Source: Candidatus Bathyarchaeota archaeon (GTDB lineage Archaea > Thermoproteota > Bathyarchaeia > Bathyarchaeales > Bathycorpusculaceae). Taken from it: a DNA stretch of 64,000 bases. This document shows positions 8,059 through 15,994 of the stretch, piece after piece. The stretch covers positions 62,001-126,000 of the forward strand of contig JAOZHV010000029.1 in assembly GCA_026014725.1 (NCBI GenBank), in the 5' to 3' direction. The translations under genes were made by a program, and so were the position numbers. A model generated the notes under the pieces. The model searched no databases and had not been told where the DNA came from. It saw only the letters and a list, made by a program, of their open reading frames with translations. How positions within the stretch are numbered: the first letter of the stretch is position 1; the number at the start of each line of letters is the position of its first letter.

Positions 8059-9414
8059 TTACGACTTTTTCTGTTTAGCGGGTTTACATTTGAATGGTTT
8101 TTCTTCGGGTGTTTTTAAGTGACCTGTTGCCGTTTGGGTCTTTTGTGGCAATTGCGTTTTTTCTTTTGAAATATTAAGCAAGGATGGCAAGTCAGATTGT
8201 TGCTTAACGAAAATGGCGCCTTCCGCTTTCAACTCAAGCATAAGTTGCGTGGCTTTTCCATCTGTAAAGTCTCGGCTTTCGATTGGAACCTCGTCAATGA
8301 CATATGTTGGGATACCCTGTTTGAGTGCTTCTCTTGCCGCTTCCAAGTTCCTGAGGTTGCCTAAACCAAACGGAACAGAAGTAATAACAACTATGCTTGC
8401 ATTTTTTATCATTTCTATATTTGCTGCGTGAGCTTTATCAGTTATCGGAGAAAAGGGCGCTTCAGTAACTGCAGGTATTTTTAACAATTCGCAGGTGTCA
8501 TAATCGGAATCTAACAAGTTTAAGACGCCTGCTGTGACAACATAGCCTTCATCAACGAGAGCTTTCATAACAAGTGTTCCTGTTCCAGCACCGCAAATTA
8601 CGTGTATAGCGCATTTCGTTGCTATTGATGACTTTTTGGGCGAGATGGGAATGACATAGAGTGAATTGGTAACAAAATTCTCCCTGACAATCGCATCAAC
8701 CTGAAAGACTTCGCGTATGTTCTCGGTTGTGAGAACATCTCCAATTTTGCCTGAGGCGTAAATTTTTCCGTTCTTGAGCATGATGGCTGTGTTACAGTAT
8801 CGTGCTGCCATGTTTAGGTCGTGGAAGACTGCTATAACAATCAAGTTATCCTTGACGCAGAGGCTTTTTATGAGGTCCATAACCTCAAGTTGATTAATTA
8901 TGTCTAGGTGAGTCATAGGTTCGTCTAAGAGCAGGATTTTTGGTTCCTGCGCCAATGCGCGGGCAATGATAACTCTTTGGCGTTCTCCGCCGCTCAGTTC
9001 ATGTATGGGTCTGTTAGCTAAGTTCCATGTGTTAGTTAGTTCCATTGCTTTTCTTGCAATTTGGACGTCTTTGGGGGATTCCATTTGAAATGGTCCCATG
9101 TGAGGGTTGCGACCCATCAAGACAACATCCAAAACGGAGAAGTTAAAGCCGACAGCGCTTTCTTGTGGAACAACAGCCATTGTCTTGGCAACATCCACGG
9201 GTTTTAGAGAATAAATATCGGATTTATCAAGTAGTATCGACCCGCCGTGAGGCTTTAGCACTCTACTTATACTTTTTAGTAATGTCGTTTTTCCCGAACC
9301 ATTGGGACCTAAAATTCCCACGAAATCGCCAGGCTTTACTTGCAGGGTTACGTCTGAAAGAACTTTTATTGAGCCGTAACGGCAATCTATTCCATTTACG
9401 TTAAGAGTTACCAT
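8059..9414 (-). CDS. btuD: Corrinoid ABC transporter ATPase with extra C-terminal domain
   Basis: 451 residues. Residues 1-260 are a FecCD-partner ABC ATPase: Walker A GPNGSGKTT, Q-loop VVPQES, signature LSGGERQRV, Walker B ILLLDEPMTHLD and AVFHDLNMAARYC. Residues about 265-420 form a second domain starting AIHVICGAGTGTLVMKALVDEGY, with Rossmann-like alternation and DSDYDTCELL and SVPFGLGNLRN segments, followed by a Lys/Pro-rich tail. BtuD/FhuC ATPases are normally about 250-270 residues, so this is a fusion. The gene is 9 bases downstream of btuC; with btuC and btuF it makes a complete importer. Cobalamin specificity is inferred from context. Confidence 0.88.
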   Translation of the reverse strand: MVTLNVNGIDCRYGSIKVLSDVTLQVKPGDFVGILGPNGSGKTTLLKSISRVLKPHGGSILLDKSDIYSLKPVDVAKTMAVVPQESAVGFNFSVLDVVLMGRNPHMGPFQMESPKDVQIARKAMELTNTWNLANRPIHELSGGERQRVIIARALAQEPKILLLDEPMTHLDIINQLEVMDLIKSLCVKDNLIVIAVFHDLNMAARYCNTAIMLKNGKIYASGKIGDVLTTENIREVFQVDAIVRENFVTNSLYVIPISPKKSSIATKCAIHVICGAGTGTLVMKALVDEGYVVTAGVLNLLDSDYDTCELLKIPAVTEAPFSPITDKAHAANIEMIKNASIVVITSVPFGLGNLRNLEAAREALKQGIPTYVIDEVPIESRDFTDGKATQLMLELKAEGAIFVKQQSDLPSLLNISKEKTQLPQKTQTATGHLKTPEEKPFKCKPAKQKKS

Positions 9415-9423
9415 GATTTTTGC

Positions 9424-10503
9424 CTACATCTTATAGCTTAATCTCTTTCTTCTCAAAAGGAAAATGAAGAATGGCCCGCCTGCAAGAGCAGTTATTACTC
9501 CTACTGGTAATTCCGAGGCTCCCGTTATAACTCGGGCTATTGAATCGCAGATTACAAGGAAGATGGCGCCAATGATTACTGACGTGGGCAAGAGAATTCT
9601 GTGGTCAGGTCCAACAGCAAGTCGTGTTATGTGTGGAATCATTAAGCCTACAAAACCAATAAGCCCACTTATCGATACCGCCGCAGCAGTCATCATTGAA
9701 CCTAAAGCTAAAATAATTTTTTTGGTTCGGGCTGTGTTCACGCCTAAGTGTTGAGCTGTGTCTTCGCCTAAAGCAATCATGTTTAGTTCTCTGCTGTAAA
9801 AGTAAGATAAAATTATTCCAACAAAGATAAATGGGAAAATCGCAAAAATGTCTGACCAAGTAATGTTTGATATTCCACCTATCAGCCAAAAAACAAGAGC
9901 GTGAAGTTTGGCGTTTTGGCTTGTTACTTGCAGGATGTGAAATATTGCAGAGAGAAAAATGGTGACGGCTATTCCTGAAAGTAGCAAGGTCATGTCTGAA
10001 ACTCTGCTACTAACTCTTGCAATATTATAGACGATGAAAATAGTGATTAAGCCTCCTACGAAAGCAGAAATCTGAACAATAGGTAGACCAAGCAAGATAA
10101 TACTTGAACCGAAAACGATGGCTAATCCAGCTCCCAATACTGAACCAGAAGAAACGCCTAGCACAAAGGGGTCAGCCATTGGATTTTTGAAAACTCCTTG
10201 ATAAAGCACTCCTGAAGCTGCTAATCCAGCGCCGATGATTGCACCAGCCAATATTCTTGGAAAGCGAATTTGCATAATAATAGCTTGATTAACTGTGCTA
10301 AATGAGGAAGGGTCAATGCTTCCGTTTAAGAACGGAATTTGATTGCCGATGATATTGAGAATTTCAGAAAAAGAAATAGGTGCAAAACCAATGTCTAAAG
10401 CCACTATGACTGTTATCACAAGCGCCGCAATAAGCAGTAGTAGAGTTACTTTCCACCGCTTTGAACGCTGCTGATAGGTATTTTCGACATTAGTTTGTGC
10501 CAT
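9424..10503 (-). CDS. btuC: Corrinoid ABC transporter permease
   Basis: 359-residue FecCD-family permease with about ten transmembrane helices. Diagnostic segments are RFPRILAGAIIGAGLAASG, QGVFKNPMADPFVLGVSSG, GEDTAQHLGVNT and the C-terminal GLMIPHITRLAVGPDHR. It starts 10 bases after btuF on the minus strand. The family also moves Fe-siderophores; the cobalamin assignment is based on the surrounding cbi genes. Confidence 0.92.
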   Translation of the reverse strand: MAQTNVENTYQQRSKRWKVTLLLLIAALVITVIVALDIGFAPISFSEILNIIGNQIPFLNGSIDPSSFSTVNQAIIMQIRFPRILAGAIIGAGLAASGVLYQGVFKNPMADPFVLGVSSGSVLGAGLAIVFGSSIILLGLPIVQISAFVGGLITIFIVYNIARVSSRVSDMTLLLSGIAVTIFLSAIFHILQVTSQNAKLHALVFWLIGGISNITWSDIFAIFPFIFVGIILSYFYSRELNMIALGEDTAQHLGVNTARTKKIILALGSMMTAAAVSISGLIGFVGLMIPHITRLAVGPDHRILLPTSVIIGAIFLVICDSIARVITGASELPVGVITALAGGPFFIFLLRRKRLSYKM

Positions 10504-10513
10504 TTTTCACTAC

Positions 10514-11494
10514 TTACTCTGGAGGAGTTATAAGTGTTGGGTACAGACACGCTGCAACTGCTTGGACCTGGTCACCAACTCGCGGACCTGGCTGATTAAA
10601 GAGGTCTTGTTCAACAACAAATAGTCTGTTGTTCACTATTGCATCAATAGTGTTCCATCCTGACCTTGCTTTCACGTCATCTACACTGCCATAAGATGGT
10701 GTTCCAGTTCCCATGTTTGTTGGTAGCAGTATTACGCTTGGGTTGCGTTGAACTATTACTTCTGAACTTGTAGTTGGGTATTGGCCTTCTAAGTCAGCGA
10801 AAATATTGATTCCTCCTGCTTTTGCTATTACATCGTTTATCCAAGAGGTAGAACCTGCAGTCATGATTCCTGACTCGTCAAAGTAAACTTCGTAGTAAAC
10901 GGTTGGTTTGTCAGCAATGTTTGCGGCTGCGATTTTTGATTGAATATCGCTGATTTGGCTGCTTATTTGGTTAATTAGCTCGTTTGCTTTATCTTGTGCT
11001 CCTGTGGCTTTTCCAAGCATTGTTATGTCTTTGTAGATGTCGTTAATGCTGTTGGGGTTTGTTGTAATCACCTTATAGCCCATGCTTCGCAGATTGGGTG
11101 TAATTTTTCCTTCATGTATTGTTGTTGCCAAAATCAAATCAGGTTCTAAAGAAACTATTGTTTCAATATTGGGTGTCGAAAAGCCGCCTATGTTAGTCAT
11201 GTTGCCTGCTTCAAACCATGCAGAGAAATCATAGGGGTAATCATCATATTGAGTTACACCGACAACTTTGTCTCCAACGCCTAAAGCGAAGATAAATTGA
11301 GTGTTTGCTGGTGCCATAGATACAATGCGTTGCGGCACAGTATCCAATGTGGTTACATAGCCCAAGTCGTCTGTTATAGTTATGGGTCCTTGAGTGGCTG
11401 ATTGTTGGCTGAAATAGTAAATGTAGACAATTGCTACTGAAGAAACCAAAACAACTACGAGTATTAGTGCGTAGAGTATGTGTTTTGTGTTCAT
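10514..11494 (-). CDS. btuF: Corrinoid ABC transporter substrate-binding protein
   Basis: 326-residue class III solute-binding protein. A single N-terminal hydrophobic helix (about residues 6-28) anchors it outside the membrane; no lipobox Cys is evident. The mature domain has PQRIVSMAPANTQFIFALG, the usual BtuF start, and ends VEQDLFNQPGPRVGDQVQAVAACLYP. First gene of the btuFCD operon, divergent from the winged-helix regulator with only 80 bases between the start codons. Confidence 0.9.
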   Translation of the reverse strand: MNTKHILYALILVVVLVSSVAIVYIYYFSQQSATQGPITITDDLGYVTTLDTVPQRIVSMAPANTQFIFALGVGDKVVGVTQYDDYPYDFSAWFEAGNMTNIGGFSTPNIETIVSLEPDLILATTIHEGKITPNLRSMGYKVITTNPNSINDIYKDITMLGKATGAQDKANELINQISSQISDIQSKIAAANIADKPTVYYEVYFDESGIMTAGSTSWINDVIAKAGGINIFADLEGQYPTTSSEVIVQRNPSVILLPTNMGTGTPSYGSVDDVKARSGWNTIDAIVNNRLFVVEQDLFNQPGPRVGDQVQAVAACLYPTLITPPE

Positions 11495-11518
11495 TTAATT
11501 CACCTTATAGGATGGTTT

Positions 11519-11571
11519 ATCCGACCTAAGCCTTATTAACTTTTGTTTAATAAACGTTAAATCGGGTTGAG
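11519..11571. promoter_or_regulatory. btuF/regulator divergent promoter with candidate cobalamin operator (copy 2)
   Basis: The plus strand reads ATCCGACCT (11519-11527), GTTTAA (11545-11550), GTTAA (11556-11560) and GGTTGA (11565-11570). These line up with ATCCAACCT, GTTTAA, GTTAA, GGTTGA in the cbiM promoter with gaps of 17/18, 5/5 and 4/5 bases. On the minus strand TTAATAAGG serves as TATA box for btuF. On the plus strand the TTTAATAAA palindrome lies about 25 bases before the regulator ATG, so that mRNA is probably leaderless. The regulator could thus repress itself and btuF from one site. Confidence 0.6.
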
Positions 11572-11574
11572 TGA

Positions 11575-12408
11575 ATGGCTAAGCAACATCAAAGTCTCCT
11601 CTTAAAAGACAAAGGGGAATTCACCAAATTTCAAATTCTCTTCGAAATAATGCGTAACCAACCACACATCAAACAAAAAGACATAAGCGACAAGCTCGGC
11701 ATAACCATTCAAGCCATTTCGAAATACTTCAAGAAACTCACTAGAGAAGGACTACTTGAAGCAGGCTCAGAACGCGCAGATTACCACTTAACACCCAAAG
11801 GTGTAACGAAGCTTCGAGAAGACATGCGTAACCTCGAAGCTTACATCAACGACCTTAAGCATGACTTAAAAATAGAACATGCTTGGCCAGCAATTGCCAC
11901 TCAACCCGTCAAGGCAGGGCAAGAAATCGGTTTAATCATGAAAGAAGGGGTCATGTACACTGTGCCACTGGGGAGTCCTCTTGCAGAAGCCAAAGGGATA
12001 GCGCTTGTCGATGCCAATCCGGGTGACGATTTGGGCTTAAGAGACCTTCACGGCAAGGTGAAAGTAAAAAAAGGAAAAATCCTCATCGTTAAACTGCCTA
12101 GCATACGTAAAGGTGGTTCAAGAGCAACAGACCTAGAGAAAATCAAAGCGCTCTACAACGAGTTCAACCCCGACAGAGTAGGCGTGATGGGTGCTGTGGG
12201 CAGAGCAGTTCTAAACAAGTTAGGGCTAAAGGCGAACATAGAATTTGGAATCAGCCGCTCAGCAGCCATCGCCGCATCAAGAGGCCTGAACGTTTTGGTC
12301 TTGGTTGTTGGCAGAATGGTTAACCGCATGATACAGGAAATAGACCAGATCAATATGAAAACCGCAGACAACATAATCTACGAAATAAAAGATGCCCAAA
12401 TTACTTAA
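11575..12408 (+). CDS. Winged-helix transcriptional regulator, candidate cobalamin regulator
   Basis: 277 residues. An N-terminal MarR/Lrp-like winged helix (about residues 15-85: IKQKDISDKLGITIQAISKYFKKLTREGLL, then YHLTPKG) precedes an archaeal-type effector domain of about 180 residues with VKAGQEIGLIMKEGVMYTV and GDDLGLRDLHGKVKV segments and a C-terminal AVGRAVLNKLGLK region. I do not recognise a characterised member. The divergent position next to btuFCD, and a promoter motif shared with cbiM, suggest it senses corrinoid or cobalt status; the ligand is unknown. Probably a leaderless transcript. Confidence 0.8.
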   Translation: MAKQHQSLLLKDKGEFTKFQILFEIMRNQPHIKQKDISDKLGITIQAISKYFKKLTREGLLEAGSERADYHLTPKGVTKLREDMRNLEAYINDLKHDLKIEHAWPAIATQPVKAGQEIGLIMKEGVMYTVPLGSPLAEAKGIALVDANPGDDLGLRDLHGKVKVKKGKILIVKLPSIRKGGSRATDLEKIKALYNEFNPDRVGVMGAVGRAVLNKLGLKANIEFGISRSAAIAASRGLNVLVLVVGRMVNRMIQEIDQINMKTADNIIYEIKDAQIT

Positions 12409-12450
12409 CACTGCCTTTGTTTTCTTATGTGTCAATAAAAAAGGGGATAG

Positions 12451-12466
12451 GTTGGTATAAACCAAC
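12451..12466. terminator. Hairpin between convergent genes
   Basis: GTTGGT-ATAA-ACCAAC forms a perfect 6-bp stem with a 4-base loop between the regulator stop (12408) and the convergent gene ending at 12478. It may mark 3' ends on both strands, although archaeal termination mostly depends on T-tracts and none follows directly, so function is uncertain. Confidence 0.35.
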
Positions 12467-12477
12467 AACGCGGTTGT

Positions 12478-12996
12478 TTAACTCGTGGCGAACATGGAAT
12501 CTTCGAGTGGAGGATTCACATGTATAGCTGAGATGACAACTGAAGCACCGCCTTGTGCGGTGAATGAGTAAGTTGCGTCGTGTCCATTCCAGTTTACAAG
12601 GTTAGTTAGGTAGTCGTTGAAAATTACTGCAAAATTCGAGTCAGTTGCAAAATCACTTGCAGACCAGGTGGCACCATTATCCATGCTTACGAAGGATTTT
12701 GATTCACCTAGGTTAATAATATAACTGGCATTACCCGCTGGTATGTCTACGCGGATAATTTCGTTTGAAGCGTTCACATTCTTGACTGCATAGTCGTAGA
12801 TTACTACAGCTCCATTAGTAGTTTCTTCAACAGTGAACTGCAAAGTTGTCGCTCCCACCACACTTGTTGGAGTAGGTGTAGGAGTCGCAGTTGGCTCTCC
12901 ACCGAAACCACCGTTCATTAAAAGAATCGCAGCGCCTGCAACTACAATGACAACAACTAAAACCGCAACAATGATGTATATTGTCTTTTTATTCAT
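12478..12996 (-). CDS. Membrane-anchored extracellular protein, unknown function
   Basis: 172 residues with one N-terminal transmembrane helix (about residues 5-27) followed by a Gly patch and a PTATPTPTPTS linker typical of archaeal surface proteins. The outer domain (about 130 residues) is beta-rich and contains GAVVIYDYAVKN and NLGESKSFVSMDNGATW, suggesting an Ig-like or beta-sandwich fold. No enzyme motif seen. A TATA-like segment (CTTATATTAAA on the minus strand near 13035-13045) supports a monocistronic gene. Confidence 0.75.
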   Translation of the reverse strand: MNKKTIYIIVAVLVVVIVVAGAAILLMNGGFGGEPTATPTPTPTSVVGATTLQFTVEETTNGAVVIYDYAVKNVNASNEIIRVDIPAGNASYIINLGESKSFVSMDNGATWSASDFATDSNFAVIFNDYLTNLVNWNGHDATYSFTAQGGASVVISAIHVNPPLEDSMFATS

Positions 12997-13205
12997 CGGA
13001 TCACCGATTCTGCGTTCCTTTTTAGCGCTAATTTAATATAAGCTTTTCCAAGTGTCAAGAAAATTGAAAAAGCAAGCGAGTTAGAATGTTCTCAGCGGAT
13101 CGCTCAATCATGTTCTGTGAGGTCGCGGAGGCTCACATAGGTCTAAAGCGCCTTTTATTTATGGACGGTTTGGCGTTTTGTTGCAAGGCAGTTTTTGCTG
13201 TTTTG

Positions 13206-13320
13206 CGGTAGACCCTATCCCCCTATATGAAGGCGGAATTTTCAGCATGCTTTTGGCTTGAAAAGCGGTAATTTCACCTACCCCTCTATAGTTTCTGCAT
13301 AGAATTTCTAATAGCATCCA
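13206..13320. repeat. Dispersed non-coding element, copy A
   Basis: About 115 bases homologous by eye to 27756-27870. Shared blocks in order: TAGACCC, TCCCCCTATAT, AAGG, ATTTTCA, CATG, TGGCT, AAAA, CACCT, CCTCT, GTTTC, TAGAA and AATAG, with very few gaps. Both copies lie in otherwise gene-free DNA. No open frame is conserved between them, so an RNA or mobile-element relic is more likely than coding. Confidence 0.55.
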
Positions 13321-13339
13321 AATAGGATACTAATAGACG

Positions 13340-13545
13340 CCAAATAGGTTGGTGAGCCACGCAATTGGGGTAGCGCCGTGTTGCCGATGAATTGGGTTTA
13401 CAAGAATTACCCAGAACCAAACCAAAGGACCGCCCAAACAAGCACAACAGGAATTTTGGCAATAAAAAACAGAATACAATAATACAATTACATTCAGGGG
13501 AATATAGTAAAATGCGGTTGCTCCAGTAATGCCGTGTTTTCACCA
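13340..13545 (-). pseudogene. Possible decayed membrane-protein gene
   Basis: On the minus strand one frame reads GITGATAFYYIPLNVIVLLYS and later WFWVILVNPIHRQHGATPIAW; a second frame between them reads FIAKIPVVLVWAVLWFGSG. Joined with two frame changes these give a continuous hydrophobic protein ending NLFGVY-stop. This is consistent with a degraded multi-helix gene, but the stretch is short and hydrophobic peptides arise easily from T-rich DNA. Confidence 0.25.
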
Positions 13546-13831
13546 AAGCCAGAAAGTTACCTGAAACATTTTAATGGTTGCAGGGGCTGTTTTGTTGTTG
13601 GGTGGGCGATGACGAGTCTGGCCCCGCAGACACAGATGGATGATGTGGATCTTGAGTGCGGACGGCGCGCAACAATGACGCTTGTTAAGCTTGGCTTGAC
13701 AGGTTTAGTTGCCGCTACAAGAGCTCACCTAACCTTTTGTGGTTGTCTTGGCGTAAGCACTAACACTAAAATGCTTGAGGCGTTTTTGTAACACACGATA
13801 TTTATCACGTTTTTTGGAGGTGAATTTTTTT

Positions 13832-14062
13832 TTGGAACGCAAAGAACCAGCCCAAGAAGGCATGCTCAGCAACAGCACCTACGACTTAATGACCCAGCTT
13901 TTAGAGGAAAACCAGAGTCTTTGGCGCATAAAAAACAACTACAAAAAAGACTCGCAAGGCGACGCCGAGGCTGAGGAATTCTGGAACTACTTAGAAAAGG
14001 ATAAAAAAGACCACATCAAACGCCTTACTGAACTCGTCGAGAAGCGCATGCGGTCAAAATAA
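13832..14062 (+). CDS. Small conserved-type acidic/basic helical protein, unknown function
   Basis: 76 residues from a TTG start, chosen because a near-perfect ribosome-binding site GGAGGTGA lies at 13817-13824, 7 bases upstream. An alternative ATG at 13775 adds 19 residues but has no such site. The protein is soluble and mostly helical (YDLMTQLLEENQSLWRIKNNY, then EEFWNYLEKDKKDHIKRLTELVEKR), probably a helical hairpin. No catalytic motif or Cys. Monocistronic between a gene-poor region and a methyltransferase. Confidence 0.8.
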   Translation: MERKEPAQEGMLSNSTYDLMTQLLEENQSLWRIKNNYKKDSQGDAEAEEFWNYLEKDKKDHIKRLTELVEKRMRSK

Positions 14063-14133
14063 CACAAAAAGAATTCCCAACACTATAAACAAATAATTAA
14101 AATATCTCATCGACACAATCATCACTGTTTCTT

Positions 14134-14694
14134 ATGCACATACCAGCCAGCCGAACCCTCAAAAAAATGGTTACCGACTACGTTAACCGAAAAGCCCTCC
14201 AAAGAGAACTAAAAGCTAAAGCTTGGACGTTCTCTGACTTCCGCATCAGCCTAATACTAGGCGAGAGAGATTTATGGGATATCCGTTATCAGCCAGTGCC
14301 CTTAAAAGACAAAACCGTCCTCGACATAGGAGCAGGAGAAGGCGAAACAGCAAAATTCTTCCTTGAACACGGAGCAAAAAAAGTAATCTGCATCGAACCA
14401 GACGAACAGGCTTTCAATCTTTTAAGCCAAAACGCAAAAAACCACCCGCAAATAGTTCCCATCCGCAAAAAATTCGAACTAAACGACCTCAAAACCCACG
14501 ACTTCCAATTCCTCAAAGTTGACATCGAAGGCTACGAAGAAGCCCTCCTCGACACTGTCTTAGAGCAACCAGCCGTCATCGAAGTTCACGGCTTACAACT
14601 CAGAGATAAATTTCTTCAACAGGGCTACCGGATAGAAAACTTTTCCAACAACCCAGAGTTCATCTGCATAAGCTTTGCTTACTGGAAATGCTAA
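14134..14694 (+). CDS. FkbM-like SAM-dependent methyltransferase
   Basis: 186 residues with a Rossmann methyltransferase core. Motif I is VLDIGAGEGETAKFFLEHGAKKV (about residues 63-85), followed by CIEPDEQAF (acidic residue binding the SAM ribose) and FLKVDIEGYEEALLDTV, the KxDIEGxE motif typical of FkbM methyltransferases. Short for the family, lacking a long C-terminus. The substrate is unknown. It lies 11 bases from the convergent trpS. Confidence 0.82.
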   Translation: MHIPASRTLKKMVTDYVNRKALQRELKAKAWTFSDFRISLILGERDLWDIRYQPVPLKDKTVLDIGAGEGETAKFFLEHGAKKVICIEPDEQAFNLLSQNAKNHPQIVPIRKKFELNDLKTHDFQFLKVDIEGYEEALLDTVLEQPAVIEVHGLQLRDKFLQQGYRIENFSNNPEFICISFAYWKC

Positions 14695-14705
14695 GACAAA
14701 GTCCT

Positions 14706-15812
14706 TCAGCGTTTAACGTGATATTGCTCGATTACGTCTTTGGCTTTTTCACGGCGTTCACGATGCCCCTCTAGGAAGCGGTTGAGTTTTTCAGCGATGT
14801 CTTTTTTGCATTCGCCGCACAAAATTTCTCCGCCCCTGCACCTGCGCTCGCGCTCCAAAAGCTTTGACTTGTTCTCCTCAAAGAGGAAGAAGTAATACTG
14901 AAAAATACTGCAGACCGCGGGGTCACCGCCCGTCTTGCGCTGTTCCGCCGCTGTGCCCTTGCCGCCCGTGAAAGCGTTCCAAACTTTCTTCTTCACAACC
15001 TCAGGCTCATCCATGGTGAAGATGCTGGTTTCAGGCATGCTGGCGCTCATTTTTCCACCCGCGCCTAAGCCGGGCAGAAAACGGCAGTGAATCTGAGCTG
15101 GCTTATAGTACCCGAGCTTTTGCGCTACATCTCGCGTGACACGCCAGTAGGGGTCTTGGTCAATAGCGGCAGGAATCAATGCGGGCACGTTCTCGCCTGT
15201 GAGTTTTTTGTGTATGAAGCATGGCGCGGCTTGTATGGCTGGCCAGAAAATCCAGCCGATGTTGGTGCTGTCTTGGAAGCCAAAACTGCTCTTGGCAGTG
15301 CTGTACGTTATGTGCTTAGCCACCTCCAATGTGATGTCGTAGAGCAAGTCAATGTCCTGCGTATCATAAATAATGAAAGTGTCCTCAGGCTTGAAACCAA
15401 CGGCGATGAGGTCAAGAGCATTCTCATAAGCCCACTTCCGTGTCTCCGCCAAATTAGCCTCATCATCAATCAAAAATTTCTCATCATCAGTAATCTGAAA
15501 ATACAAACGTGTCTTAAACTTCTGCTGAATGTGAAGCGTGAAAATCCACGGGACAAGATGCCCAATATGCACAGGACCTGAAGGACCACGACCAGTATAC
15601 AGCACGAACTTTGTGCCCTTATCGTAGAGGTCCAAAACAGTGTCGAGGTCGCGGTGGCTAAAGAAAATCTGCCGCTCCAACTGCAAATGCAACCCATCAG
15701 TGTGCTTCTCCACGCGCTCAAGCAACTGCGGCGTCAACGGTTGCGTGCCGAACTCTCGGATTAAGCGTTCATAGTCTACTTTGCCTTTAACTTCCCAAGG
15801 TGTAACGACCAT
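14706..15812 (-). CDS. trpS: Tryptophan--tRNA ligase
   Basis: 368-residue class I aminoacyl-tRNA synthetase that charges tRNA-Trp. HIGH motif is seen as GPSGPVHIGHLVPW near residue 75 and the KMSKS-equivalent as KMSASMPETSIF near residue 250, the archaeal/eukaryal TrpRS variant. A C-terminal CRGGEILCGECKKDIAEKL segment with two Cys resembles the archaeal TrpRS tail. Standalone gene; the ATG at 15812 gives the family N-terminus (VTPWEVKGKVDYERLIREFG). Confidence 0.95.
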   Translation of the reverse strand: MVVTPWEVKGKVDYERLIREFGTQPLTPQLLERVEKHTDGLHLQLERQIFFSHRDLDTVLDLYDKGTKFVLYTGRGPSGPVHIGHLVPWIFTLHIQQKFKTRLYFQITDDEKFLIDDEANLAETRKWAYENALDLIAVGFKPEDTFIIYDTQDIDLLYDITLEVAKHITYSTAKSSFGFQDSTNIGWIFWPAIQAAPCFIHKKLTGENVPALIPAAIDQDPYWRVTRDVAQKLGYYKPAQIHCRFLPGLGAGGKMSASMPETSIFTMDEPEVVKKKVWNAFTGGKGTAAEQRKTGGDPAVCSIFQYYFFLFEENKSKLLERERRCRGGEILCGECKKDIAEKLNRFLEGHRERREKAKDVIEQYHVKR

Positions 15813-15994
15813 TTCATTATTGTTGTTGTTTTCTGGGGGGCTTGTCGTTTGGTTTCACCAGCACTCTTTTAGAGAGTGTAAGGTTGCGTTTGGTGATATA
15901 TGTTTTTTCGCGCTGTTTGAGGCTTTCTTGGAGCGAGAGTTTAAAAGAATAACACAACAACTTTAAAAGCAAAGCTCAAAGAGCAAGGTAACAT

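Larger units (their letters stand above)
13037..13815. other. 779-bp region without a convincing gene
   Basis: Apart from the promoter of the 12996 gene, this stretch holds the dispersed element annotated at 13206-13320, a region around 13340-13545 whose minus strand reads as broken membrane-protein-like peptides in two frames, and a plus-strand open frame at 13534-13791 with no ribosome-binding site, no hydrophobic pattern and no recognisable motif. I see no intact gene and no RNA gene I can name. Confidence 0.6.

Noticed and set aside
13534-13791. Plus-strand open frame of 85 codons
   Set aside because: No ribosome-binding site, no motif or hydrophobic pattern; reading continues into the next gene's upstream region. 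Treated as chance.
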